Below are positions 12,315 to 23,115 of a stretch of DNA of 64,000 nt, in pieces. The notes beneath the pieces were generated by a model that did no database searches, had not been told where the DNA came from, and was given only the letters and a program-made list of their open reading frames with translations. Every line of letters starts with the position of its first letter. Positions within the stretch are counted from its first letter, which is position 1. The DNA is from Pseudoscleropodium purum (taxonomy: Eukaryota; Streptophyta; Bryopsida; Hypnales; Brachytheciaceae). The stretch lies in contig OZ017796.1 of the NCBI GenBank assembly GCA_963969395.1, forward strand, positions 13,518,501 through 13,582,500. Direction: 5' to 3'. A program made the translations under genes and the position numbers.

Positions 12315-15300
12315 TATATACATACATAAAATATATTAGATAAATCAACATGAACAAATCAATGATTATATATTTCATAGATCTATTCTTCATCAATCAA
12401 ATAAGAGTGCATGTGCAAATATAGACAAAGATGGTTTCTCCATTTGTTGCCAAAAAATAGATAAACAAATAGAGAAAGATATGAAGTGAATGTTACTTAG
12501 AGAATTGAAAAGAAAAAAATTGAAGTACTTAATTGCATTTTATTAAATTGGAAAATTGCATGTGGATGACATGAATTAATCTTCATAGATGCTAAACTTA
12601 TACGAGTTGCATTTCAACATTTATGATTTATGCAATTGATTGAATTGAAAGCTCTTGTAATTACATTTTCAAATTTTCGATTCAATCATTCAAATTTGCA
12701 AGAGTGATTTATGATATATTTATAACTTTAAATGTGAAAGCATTCAATGCCTTTATGTGTTTGTTCATCAATATATTAATTTTAGATAAATAATACATAT
12801 TTTTTATAACATATGCATAAACCATTACATTAAAAAAAACTAAAACTAAAAGCCAAGCCAAATAGGCTGGTCGAATAAAGAGAACAAAATAATAAGAGCC
12901 CTATGAGACAGAAAACAAAGGAAAAAAAAGAAAATATCAAAAGGATTCAAAGGAAGAAACAAGATGCATTCTTGCAAGACCGTAGAATACATAATGATTT
13001 CAAAATCCAAACACAAATATATTTTCTATTTCAATGAGAGCCAAAAATGAACTACCTTGCTCTCAAAGATTGTATAATGTACACATTATACAAAACGAAC
13101 ATATAATAGAAAGAGTAGAAGACATCGTTTATCATGATTGAAAACTGAAATGATTTTTTTTTTCTATGTAAAATATTTTATGAAATGTAACAATGTATTT
13201 AATTATCATAGTAATTGGTAGAAATCTTTGTGCAATACATAGAAACATTTCATTCATGTGGAATTTTTTCATTTATTTAGGATTAAAATGGAAATATTAT
13301 ACTCTACAAAGTACAAACCCAAAACAATATCATATACCTAAGTTCAAAAGTTTGCAATTGTTTCGTGAATTCATTTTGAAAACTCAAACGAAGAAATATT
13401 TTATAATCAATATCTTGTTCATTTGAATCATTTCAAAAATTCAATTCCGAATTCAATTCCTATTTATAATAGAAATTATATTTGTCAATTTTTAGATCTT
13501 TAAACAATGAACCCTCTTTTTTAAAATTAATATTTAAAAACATCTGAAATAAGAATATTGGAATTACCCTTCAAAATAAATATAGCACATGTATAAGTGT
13601 ATAATGTATTCTACTCCACCAACTCAAGTAACGAATTTTTCTATGTTTTTAAGGAAAAATATAGCCATATATGATTTGAAAGTTAAAACATTGATTCTTT
13701 TTCTTTGTTTTCAAATCTAATCAAAATTTTGTTAAAAAATATGAAAGACTCGATGTTCATTTGAAGATCGTGATGCACTTTTAATGAGAAATCACAACCT
13801 TTCATTAAATATCATGAGGTTGAAATCCATTAAACTGTTATTCTAATTATGTATTGGGGCCTTTTTTAAAAATTTCATTTGCTTACAATGAAAATGGAAT
13901 TGATTATTTTTGCAAAACATTTGATTTCCTAATGAACTTTAAAAAAATCCCCACCATCTTCAGATCTTCTCAAAACCTATTTAGAGGAATAATATAAGTA
14001 AATAATCCAAACATATTCAACTTAACCACATTCCCCTCATTCGTAAAACAATTTAGGGGAGAAAAGAAAAGGTTTAGGGTAATTAGGGTATAAGGTTTAG
14101 GATTTACATTTAAAAAAAAAAAAAATGACAAACTAATTACATTGATCCTCATTTAGCAGTGATTATTAGGCTGTTTTATTTTTGAAATGTTACCGCTCTT
14201 TTTGAATAATAATGGCCTCATAGGATGCACCAATTGACAGCTGGGCGGACGCCGTCGGCGGTCAGTGTTTAAGTGGGGCGGTCGGCGTGTCTAAAGCGCA
14301 GATGGCGTCGGAAGGCGGACAGTGCGGACAGTCCGGGCGGACGCGTTGGACGGTCGGACGGGGCGGTCGGACGGGGCGACGAGCGGACGGCGCGTCTGCT
14401 GCCGAAGCGGATGTCGTCGGTCCGCGCGGCAGACACGAGGTTCGGGGCCGCTTCGCGCGGTCTAGGGCAGGTCCGGTGGCGAACAGCCTCTAGGTCCGGC
14501 GGCGGACGGCTATAAGGGTGGAGTGACTTTCATTTCTTTTCACTTCAATTCTCCTTCGGTGCCAAATTGGATGTGCTACTATTGCTTTATGCACTAGTTG
14601 CTCCTACGGGGTGGAGAATTGGGGTCCTCTATCTTGTGTTAGTGTGTTGCGGTTGATGCCATCACTTTTGACTATCACGTGAGATTTTTTTATTCACTTC
14701 AATTGGTTATTGAATCTAATTGACAATCATGAACGGCGAAGGTGATCGAAATATGGATGGGGTGACTCCAGAAAGCGAAGTGAAGAAAAAAAGCAAAGTG
14801 AAGGGGGCTACGCACGACCTTCGGCTTGACATTTTAAATGATCCTACAATTAAAGCAGAGAGTGGGTGGGAAGATGAAGATGCGGAGTATTGGACATAAA
14901 AAATCTGCAGGAACTATGTTAAAATGTACCACATTGACAAGTTGTGGCCTCAGGAGTCGCACAGGAGTTATACACGAGATTTTTGTTGTAAACCATGGAC
15001 TTGCAACAACAAACATTTTGTCCATCGATCTGCGGAGGTGAAGCCTGTTCTATTCGGAAACAAGCCCAAAAAGCAAAGGCTATATTAATTATAGCGTGGC
15101 GTGTATGGTTTATGCGGAACTTATATTAGAGCGCAAGATCGATTGGAGCACGTTTCCGACGACAACAACTTGCCCACTTCTACTTGAAGCCAATCAAAAG
15201 GACATTCCCGACTTGTACAATTCAGAGGGAGAAACAGAAAAAGTATTAAAAAATACTATTGAGGTGAAAACAGATGGTGTGGAGAAAGCCTCAAATGTTG

Positions 15301-15543
15301 AAGAATTACGGTCTGTACAATCTCCAACAAAAGCAATCAATGAAAGCTCTTCGAAAAATGTGGGAAAAGATGTGGAGAAAGATGTAGAGGCGCAGGAGGG
15401 TGAAGTCTTTTCCACAACTCCAATGCGTTTGACCTTTACACCAAATGTTGCGGCACAAACGCAAACAGAGTTTGTAAACAAAGGCAAGGTTTGCACGGAA
15501 CGCGGGGAAACTTCAAAAAGTAAAGTAGACGAAGTCTTGGCGG
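12249..15543 (+). repeat. Left arm of a 3.3-kb inverted duplication
   Basis: The reverse complement recurs at 21832-25083 with very high similarity, over AT-rich DNA, a GC island and the 5' part of the RING gene. Paired coordinates sum to about 37375 at the inner end and about 37350 further out, so only small indels separate the arms; part of the difference is a longer TA repeat at about 12280-12325. The arm contains no other gene. An AT-rich frame at 13193-13426 exists in both arms, but only because the DNA is duplicated. Confidence 0.93.
14230..14516 (+). promoter_or_regulatory. CpG-rich island with TATA box, upstream of the RING gene
   Basis: About 280 bp, very GC-rich inside AT-rich DNA, made of overlapping GGACGG, GGCGGAC and GTCGG motifs. 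It ends in GGCTATAAGGG, with TATAAG at 14511-14516. The putative ATG follows 218 bp later. The same motifs make up the hAT MITE ends nearby, so this may be a former subterminal region serving as a promoter. The copy in the right arm is at about 22860-23115. Confidence 0.55.
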
Positions 15544-18035
15544 AGAAAGTGGCAAAGGCTAATGCTACAATTTATAGTCTGATAGCCAACAATTGTTTTG
15601 ATAGTTTGGTCTACAAATCTCCGCCTGTGCATCAAGGCGTTGAATCTAGTCCAACGTTAAGTTTAGAAGACAAAGTACATACGCCTCGTGGATAAGGCGT
15701 GACAATTGATAATATATCGTCATTATGGAATTCCGAGCGTAAAAGGCGGGCAGAGGAGTTTCTAATTACAACGGCATTGCCAAGTCCTCTACATCGAACC
15801 TTGCAAAACATGTCCAATCCAAAACAATTGGAAAATCTTTTGAAGCTCTCGGTTCAGTTTGCTAACCTTCATGAAAAAATAGGTAGATCGTCTAACCCCG
15901 ATGATAGTGCTATTGCTGTTCCAATGAGTCCACTTGCAGATCCAAAGAATGTTGCACATATACTTGATACAGCTTTCAAGATAACGATGTCAACTGAATT
16001 TTTAGTGCAAGCTGCTTCGACTTTTATGAATTTGGCCAAGGAGTTTTTTTTAATAGCACCAGAGATGTTGAAAGGTGCTATAGCATTTCAGAATCTCACG
16101 AAGACTTTCGGACCACTTTTCGAAGAAAGAGATGTTCACATACTACAATTGGTGGAATATGAGAAGAAAATTGTTGACCTTGAAGGAGTGGAAGTAAGGT
16201 GCAAAGTGTTGAAGTTGAAATTAAAGACTTCGGAGAGTGAGGTTGAACATTTAAATCAACAATCATCGAGGCAAATGGAGGAGTTGATGAAGATGCATAA
16301 ACGGATTGCAGAATTGCAAAGGGACCTCCAAAAATCTAAGTGAGGTTGTAATCTCACCAGTGATTGTACTCGGAGACAGTCAAGAGACTCAAGAGAGTGA
16401 AGATAAGCTCTCTCTTCCTTTTGATAAGGCCAAAGCAAGCGACAATCCTGCCATTGTGAATGTACAAGAAAGTCACGACATTAGCATGTTAAAAGCGACA
16501 CAACAACCATCAATGGAAAAGCTTTCATCCGTTTACGTGAATGCAGAGACGCAAACGGAGAGTTGTGACTTTGAAGAGTTGAAGCATAAATTGGAGGAGG
16601 CAATTGAAGCAAAAGGAATCGTTGAATACAAGTTGAATCAATTGCAATTGTCCTTGGATTTGAAGAAGTTTATGCCACCTAGCGGCTTGGAGTCTCGATG
16701 GTTAGCATGGGTACAAAGACTCCAAGACAGACCCTCTGTAGTATCTCGAGCAATTGCAGGTCTTCAAATATTGGCAATGGAGTCGAATGAAAATTGCGAT
16801 GCCATTCAAAGCTCTTTGAGTTGGTTCAAGACTATGTTTGATCAACATCCTTCAAAGGGATATACGGAGATCACATGTTGGGAAGACATGGATGCCATGT
16901 TTGAGCGGTTAAACCACACAAAGAAGGACCAAGCTCCACCCATCAATTGGGCCTTGAAAGTAGAGGAAGGATGGATCCCTTACAACACACTTTTAGCACA
17001 CATCAATGTGAAAGACAAGCGAGTGGTGCATGCTTGTGATCCAGCCTTTCCAATCTTGGATGGTTGTTGTAGCCTTTGCCAAGGCCTCTTCGGACCGGAA
17101 GGCGCGGTAACCATGGGCCAATGTCGCCACACTTTCCATGTCACTTGCATTGTGAAACCATCACTCATTCGTTTGGTGTGTGCCGAGTGTCGTAGTCTAT
17201 TGAGTGCTAGGTTCTACGAAATGTTTGATATCTTGGAAGCTATGCCTCCAGGCCACAAGTACAACTGTTGGAATCTTCCTCTTGATCAAGTGCCGTACAA
17301 ATTTCAAAATTATCAACATTGGGGGAAGCCAATCCGGTGGAATGCAAATGAAGAGAGGCATGATTTGTACGAGGAATCTCAACAACCATTGGATTTGGAT
17401 GTGTGGATGACTCACAATAGAGAGGTGGAATTGCGGGCTCGAGGAATCGTAGATGACGCGGCCCGTAAAATGTTTTGTCGCAACATAGGGGACATTGGAG
17501 CTTGCAACCCGAAAAGTTCTTTCGTTTTCCAGATAAAAAAGTGGAGAGAGGACCAGAAGACAATTGGGTGGAGGTGAACCATGGAAAAGAATTCGATGAG
17601 CAGTATAAGGCATATGACCACACCCTCGTAGGTAGGGCCCTTCTATTGTCGAAGTTGGAAGAGGGTGCAAAAGTTCGTGCTGTCTACGATACAAATGGAC
17701 TAACAAGCACATGACATTCATTTGTAGATGTGGCAGCAGCATTTGATAGGCGCATTGGCGATATTATAGGGCATTGGAAGGCTTTCCTATTGGATGGAGA
17801 CTACCTCACAACATGGCAAGGGAAAGGAGATAATGAAGTTGTTCAAGTGATGGTAGATCGTGTAGAGAGCAACTTGAGAACCTTGAAGGCAAACGAAGTC
17901 GATTTATCACCGAAAAGAAAACAAAAAAAGAAGCGTGAAGAGGAAGATGACTTCTCTCCGGAAAACAAAAAACAATTTCTTAAGGTGGACATCAAAGTTC
18001 AATTTAGAGGGCGAATAGTCCGTGTAAGTCAATAA
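14729..18035 (+). pseudogene. RING-H2 and coiled-coil protein in hAT context, broken
   Basis: About 1,000 residues can be followed across frames. The N-terminus has a small Cys motif (KICRNYVKMYHIDKLW) and a block ending VYAELILERKIDW; both recur in the gene at 26010. Next come a Lys/Glu/Ser region, helical and coiled-coil segments (15700-16650), and a RING-H2 finger near 17062-17196 with spacing C-x2-C-x14-C-x-H-x2-H-x2-C-x10-C-x2-C. The C-terminus is basic and acidic (PKRKQKKKREEEDD). RING-H2 fingers are usually E3 ubiquitin ligases; that role here is inference. Breaks are TAA at 14897-14899, frameshifts near 15085, 16330 and 17500, TAA at 15693-15695 and TGA at 17712-17714. Splicing could explain some shifts. 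The TAA at 14897 is also in the right-arm copy, so it predates the duplication. Confidence 0.6.
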
Positions 18036-18429
18036 CAGTCAACTCGTCAATCATCTGCTAAACTCCTCGGTACGACAGATTTTCTTTTTGTTTTGGGAGA
18101 AGGTAGTGGTCCATCCGGTGGAAAGTAGGATTTGAGAAGAATTCTGTTTTTTAAAAACAATGGTCCTTTCATTGTTAAAAAACAAAAAAGAATGTGAAAA
18201 ATTTAGATCTTAAAAAGATCATATAGGATTCAGTAGTGATATTGGAACTATGTTTTCATGTATTTTGTTTATACATATATATTTATATATAAAGATGCTA
18301 TATTTTCATTTGCGTATAAAAATATTTTTATATGTACATCTTATTTTATGTGGATGCATTCATTTTTGATTGTGTAACATTCAAATTACATAACAATATA
18401 AAATTATCTAATGACTAATGGCAATGCGA

Positions 18430-18523
18430 AGTCAATCCCGTCCGCCCCGTTTGGTCTATCCGCCCGACCATCCCGTCCGCCGCGTCCGACCGCCCGTTCG
18501 ATCCGTTTGGAGGGGATTATAAA
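18430..18523 (+). promoter_or_regulatory. Short CpG island with TATA box before the hAT transposase
   Basis: A run of CCGTCC, GTCCGCC and CCGCCC motifs followed by GATTATAAATG, with TATAAA at 18518-18523. Same layout as the islands before the other three genes. The recognisable transposase frame starts about 106 bp later, but its N-terminus is missing, so the true start codon is unknown. The tract 18036-18429 before the island is AT-rich and holds no gene. Confidence 0.4.
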
Positions 18524-18628
18524 TGTTAGAAGAGAAACTTTTGTATTCATTCCCCAAAAAACCGAACGCTAAGATTTCCAAAGGCTAAAAGTTTTAATTT
18601 ATTGTGTCTCTTGCTTGGTAATGCATAG

Positions 18629-21335
18629 TTCGAAGATAGCATTCGAAAATTTGGAGCAAAATTGTCCATTGATGAATGGAGCTCAGTGACTAATCGACCT
18701 CTCATCAATGCTATGCTTGTATCATCCGTAGGTGAAGAATTTCTTGAATCTGTAGATACAAGTGGTTGTGAAAAAAATGCGGAGTACTTGGTAGTTGTGT
18801 TGGAAAAGTTCATTGAACAAGTGGGGTCCTAGAACGTCGTGTTAATAACTACGGATAATGCTCCCGTGAATCCATCCGCATGGGATGTAATATCTGCAAA
18901 ATATTCTCATATTTTTTACCAAGGGTGTGTGGTACATGTATTGAGGGATTGGACTGCATAGAAATGGATTGCTTCCAAATTGGATAAAGGAGTTCTTGTA
19001 GCTAAATTTATCAGGAAGAGACATATGCCGCTAGCTCTATTGCGAAAGTATTCGCCAAATCTTGGTCTCTTGATGTCTGAGGATACAAGGTTCGCCTCTA
19101 AATTTATCATGATGGAGCGTTTGACAAAATTGAGAGGAGCATTGGAACAAACGGTGGTAGATCCGCAATGGATTGAGTATGTACATACTCTCAAGAAGAA
19201 ACGTGGAGCCAAAGTCCTACCAAAAGACTTGGCCTTAGCGGTGAAGAAAATTGTTCTTGATGACCATTTTTGGAATCAGTCCATCAATTATGTGGAGATG
19301 GTTGAACCAATTATATGTGCACTTCGTGATTTGGATTCAAAATCACCATGCATAGGGAAGGTGTTGCATATCATGAGGAAGTTAGAAAAGCACATGAATG
19401 AATTACAAAGTCCACCATTTTGTTTGCTAGAAGAATTTGCAATTCCATTGGTACAGTCTTTTTCTGCCCGAAGAAGAATGGTAGACAACGATCTCGAATC
19501 AGCCGTAGCTCTTTTGAATCCATATCTTCTTCATGACAATGAGCTAGCGGATGACGCAAATGCAATGTCAGGATGTAAAAAAGTTTTCAAGAGAATATGT
19601 AAACCGGATGAATATGTAGTAGTGGTGAAGGTATTTGTGGCTTTTCGACACAAGGAACCTCCATTCCACAATATGTTGAATCTAGAAGAACAAATGTTGT
19701 CCGCGCATGCTTGGTGGGATTTTGAAGGTGCATGTGGCAAATTTATAGTTCCATTAGCAAAGAGAATATTGGCTCAACTGGTGTCATCATCTTCATGTGA
19801 AGGAAATTGAACGAAATTGGAGCAACTATTCTTTTGTTCACAACAAATCTCGAAATAAATTGAAGCCGGAGAGAGCAGCGGATTTGGTGTATATGTATAC
19901 CAATTCTAAAGTATTAATCGCATCGAAGGAAAAAGATGAAAAAAAATGGTATAATAATAATGTGGATCTGATGGAATCAGAGGATTCAGATAGGCCAATG
20001 ATAGAAGACGATGATGACGAGGATTTGGAAAGGGCCCTTTCAACTATAGATGGCGGAGATGACTTCAATCATACGACAGCATGGGGAGATGAAGACATTA
20101 TGCAAGACTTTCCCGATTTGGTGAATGATACGCATGATTATCATCTAAACCGCAAAGATGTCGTTCCCGACAATGCAAACGATGCATATATCTTTTGTGA
20201 AGACGAGGACAATGTAGGGGTACAAGCAAATCTACCTTCTTTAACTACATATTGCAATGGAATGGGATTCTTGAATAGCGAAAACATTCTATCAGAAAAG
20301 GCAAACGCTATTGCCAAAGAGGTGAAAATCAATGACAATGCTATTGGTGATGATGGGAGAAATAAAGAAGTTTTAATTTCTCAATCTCCATCTGTGGCAT
20401 TAAATGTAGTGCAATGAAACGACAGAAAAGAAGATGCGGTCATGGAGGTGGACGTTCCAAAAGATGTGGGCAACAGTAGTGGTGATGAGGGGGAACTAAA
20501 TATTGCGGTACAGAGAAATAGTGATTCATTTAGGATGACAGTCACAAATTCGGCAATTGTAAAGAGTGATAAAGGAAAAGAAGCCAATGAAGTCAATTTT
20601 TGAAGTACCGAGATCTAGTGCTCTTCCACCAATACTTTTGAAGTTTATTAGCATATGATTGGATGATTCTCAGAGCTTTGGATATGGAAAACGCCTAATG
20701 AACATTTCCAAAGAAATTTCTACAGGCGGTAATCTACGGAAAGTAGCGTCATCACCTACAAGCCTAAGTGATACGGATAGTGATCGGATGCCATTGACAT
20801 CTTTGTGTGATCGCATTTTAAGAAAAGGAATGGCACAAGAATCCATCAAATCAACAAACGGCACTCTATTACTTCAAAAGAAAGCCAAAGTGGAGATAAC
20901 CGTTCATAGACATGTCGACCCTACATCGAGATTGATGGTTCAAGAATCGAGTAATGTGAAAGCGAAAAGAGAAATGCAACCTTTTACTATCTCTCCAGTG
21001 AAGAATAGGACCCCTTTTGATGAAAATGTTGCTACTTTGTCAAATAGAAAGAAAAGAAAGGTACCTATTCAAAAAGCCTTTAATCGTTCTGTCAAAGTAA
21101 AAAAAAAAAAAAATTAAATTCGAAAGAAGGGAGTAAACCTACTTCGAGAGAAGACTTGAAGAAGACAATGATACTTGATTCCAACAATGAAGATGACTCT
21201 GACAATGAAGATGACTTCGATAATGAAGATGACTTCGATAATGAAGATGACTTCGATAATGAAGATTTTGAACGTAGAGCTGCAGAAGAGAGTAGTGGGG
21301 CTGAGGTTAGAGGAGATGTGGATTGGCGTCCATAG
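18629..21335 (+). pseudogene. hAT transposase, DUF659 type, with long charged C-terminal extension
   Basis: DUF659 is recognised from the RPLINAMLVSS block, VDTSGCEKNAEYL and TTDNAPVN, then CVVHVLRD. The hAT C-terminal dimerisation region follows (AHAWWDFEG, then ERNWSNYSFVHNKSRNKL and AADLVYMYTNSK). This family cuts and pastes hAT DNA in the nucleus. Breaks are two in-frame TAGs (near 18830 and 18960), a ~10-bp insertion at about 19801 that shifts the frame, TGA at 20415-20417, TGA near 20600, and shifts around a poly-A run near 21100. The BED finger and N-terminal part are missing. After the dimerisation region the reading continues about 430 residues with acidic, basic and DDFDNE-repeat segments, unusual for hAT. 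Transposition activity from this copy is excluded. Confidence 0.88.
21189..21260 (+). repeat. 18-bp coding tandem repeat (EDDFDN units)
   Basis: Four consecutive 18-bp units. The first encodes EDDSDN, the next three EDDFDN, followed by a partial EDFE. It stays in the frame that ends at TAG 21333-21335, so it forms the acidic tail of the transposase reading frame. Confidence 0.85.
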
Positions 21336-21526
21336 GAATTGTGGAGATGTGAATTTAGATGTTTGATTGTTTAGTTGCTCATGATATATGGAGCTCATGT
21401 TGACAAATGACAATGGTTTCTTCAATCATTTTATTATAAAATTGTTTGTTTATTGATGATATACATCTCGCTGGATTTTAAAGTGATTTTGTTTCTAAAT
21501 CAAAATGAAATTCAACAAAAAAATTA

Positions 21527-21831
21527 AAAATATATTTTATATTTTAGCTTTTACATAAATAGTGATATACAACTCTATTGAATTGCAATTGCAATATAAG
21601 AAAAATCCAAATCCAAATGACTTCACTCTCAATCTCTCATTGGTGAAAACAATCAAAACAAAAAACCCAAAACGGGTTTTCTAAGCCGCCCCGTCCGTCC
21701 GCCTCGCTCGTCCGCCCCGCACATCCACCTTCCGACAGCGGGAGGGACGCTGCGTCCGCTAGCGTTCGTGCATCCGGACGTCCGGTAAACAAACGCTATT
21801 TTGGGGCGGACGTAGAGATTCATCAACCTTA
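21527..21831 (+). mobile_element. 3' end of the transposase-bearing hAT element
   Basis: Matches the right part of the 432-bp MITE (about 11900-12182), including the AAAACCCAAAAC block, the CpG island and the terminal CAACCTT. The element ends about 21831, directly against CCGCCAAG of the inverted RING-gene copy. The reverse complement of this end also opens the MITE at 30236. It lies ~190 bp below the transposase stop, which fits a hAT 3' end. Confidence 0.8.
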
Positions 21832-22646
21832 CCGCCAAGACTTCGTCTACTTTACTTTTTGAAGTTTCCCCGCATTCCGTGCAAACCTTGCCTTTGTTTA
21901 CAAACTCCGTTTACGTTTGTGCCGCAACATTTGGTGTAAAGGTCAAACGCGTTGGAGTTGTGGAAAAGACTTCACCCTCCTGCGCCTCTACATCTTTCTC
22001 CACATCTTTTCCCACATTTTTCGAAGAGCTTTCATTGATTGCTTTTGTTGGAGATTGTACAGACCGTAATTCTTCAACATTTGAGGCTTTCTCCATACCA
22101 TCCGTTTTCACCTCAATAGTATTTTTTAATACTTTTTCTGTTTCTTCCTCTGAATTGTACAAGTCGGGAATGTCCTTTTGATTGGCTTCAAGTAGAAGTG
22201 GGCAAGTTGTTGTTGTTGGAAACGTGCTCTAATCGATCTTACGCTCTAATATAAGTTCAGCGTAAACCATACACGCCACGCTATAATTAATATAGCCTTT
22301 GCTTTTTGGGCTTGTTTCCGAATAGAACAGGCTTCACCTCCGCAGATCGATGGACAAAATGTTTGTTGTTGCAAGTCCATGGTTTACAACAAAAATCCCG
22401 TGTATAACTCTTGTGCGACTCCTGAGGCCACAACTTGTCAATGTGGTACATTTTAACATAGGTCCTGTAGATTTTTTATGTCCAATACTCCGCATCTTCA
22501 TCTTCCCATCTGCTCTCTGCTTTAATTATAGGGTCATTTAAAATGTCAAGCCGAAGGTCATGCGTAGCCCCCTTCACTTTGCTCTTTTTCTTCGCTTCGC
22601 TTCCCGGAGTCACCCCATCCATATTTCGATCACCTTCGCCATTCAT
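21832..22646 (-). pseudogene. 5' fragment of the RING gene, inverted copy
   Basis: Begins at the ATG at 22644-22646 and runs to the hAT end at 21832, covering only the Cys-motif N-terminus and the Lys/Glu/Ser region. The RING finger is absent. It carries the same early TAA as the left-arm copy (near 22477), and the downstream reading block 21911-22162 stays open. Confidence 0.85.
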
Positions 22647-22859
22647 GATTGTCAATTGGATTCAATAACCAATTGAAGTGAATAAAAAAATCTCACATGA
22701 TAGTCAAAAGTGATGGCATCAATTGCAACACACTAACACAAGATAGAGGATTCCAACTTTCCACCCCGTAGGAGCAACTAGTACATAAAGCAATAGTAGC
22801 ACATCCAACTTGGCACCGAAGGAGAATTGAAGTGAGAAGAAATGAAAGTCACTCCACCC

Positions 22860-23115
22860 TTATAGCCGTCCACCGCCGGACCTGCCCCGGACTACGTGAA
22901 GCGGCCTTGAACCTCACGTCCGCCGTGTGGACCGATGACGTCCACTTCGGCAGCGGACGCGCCGTCCGCCCCGTCCGACCACCTTGACCGACCGCCCCGT
23001 CCGACCAGCGCGTCCGCCTCGGCTATCCGCATTGTCCACCTTCCGACTCCGTCTGTGCTTTGGACACGCCGACCGCCTCACTTAAACACTGACTGCTGAC
23101 GGTATCCGCTTAGCT
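22860..23115 (-). promoter_or_regulatory. CpG island and TATA box, inverted copy
   Basis: Counterpart of 14230-14516. The TATAAG motif is kept (22860-22865 region) and many CpG sites have become TG or CA. It also has short indels, so it has diverged visibly more than the AT-rich flanks of the same arm. Confidence 0.5.

Noticed and set aside
11474..12325. CA and TA microsatellites as regulatory repeats
   Set aside because: Ordinary short tandem repeats; no link to a gene or element boundary beyond the length difference between arms.
13193..13426. Open frame in both arms of the inverted repeat
   Set aside because: It appears twice only because the DNA is duplicated. Composition is that of AT-rich noncoding sequence and there is no promoter island.
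14050..14105. Telomere-like TTTAGGG words
   Set aside because: Only one or two degenerate units; not an interstitial telomere array. The same words recur at 23250-23285 through the duplication.
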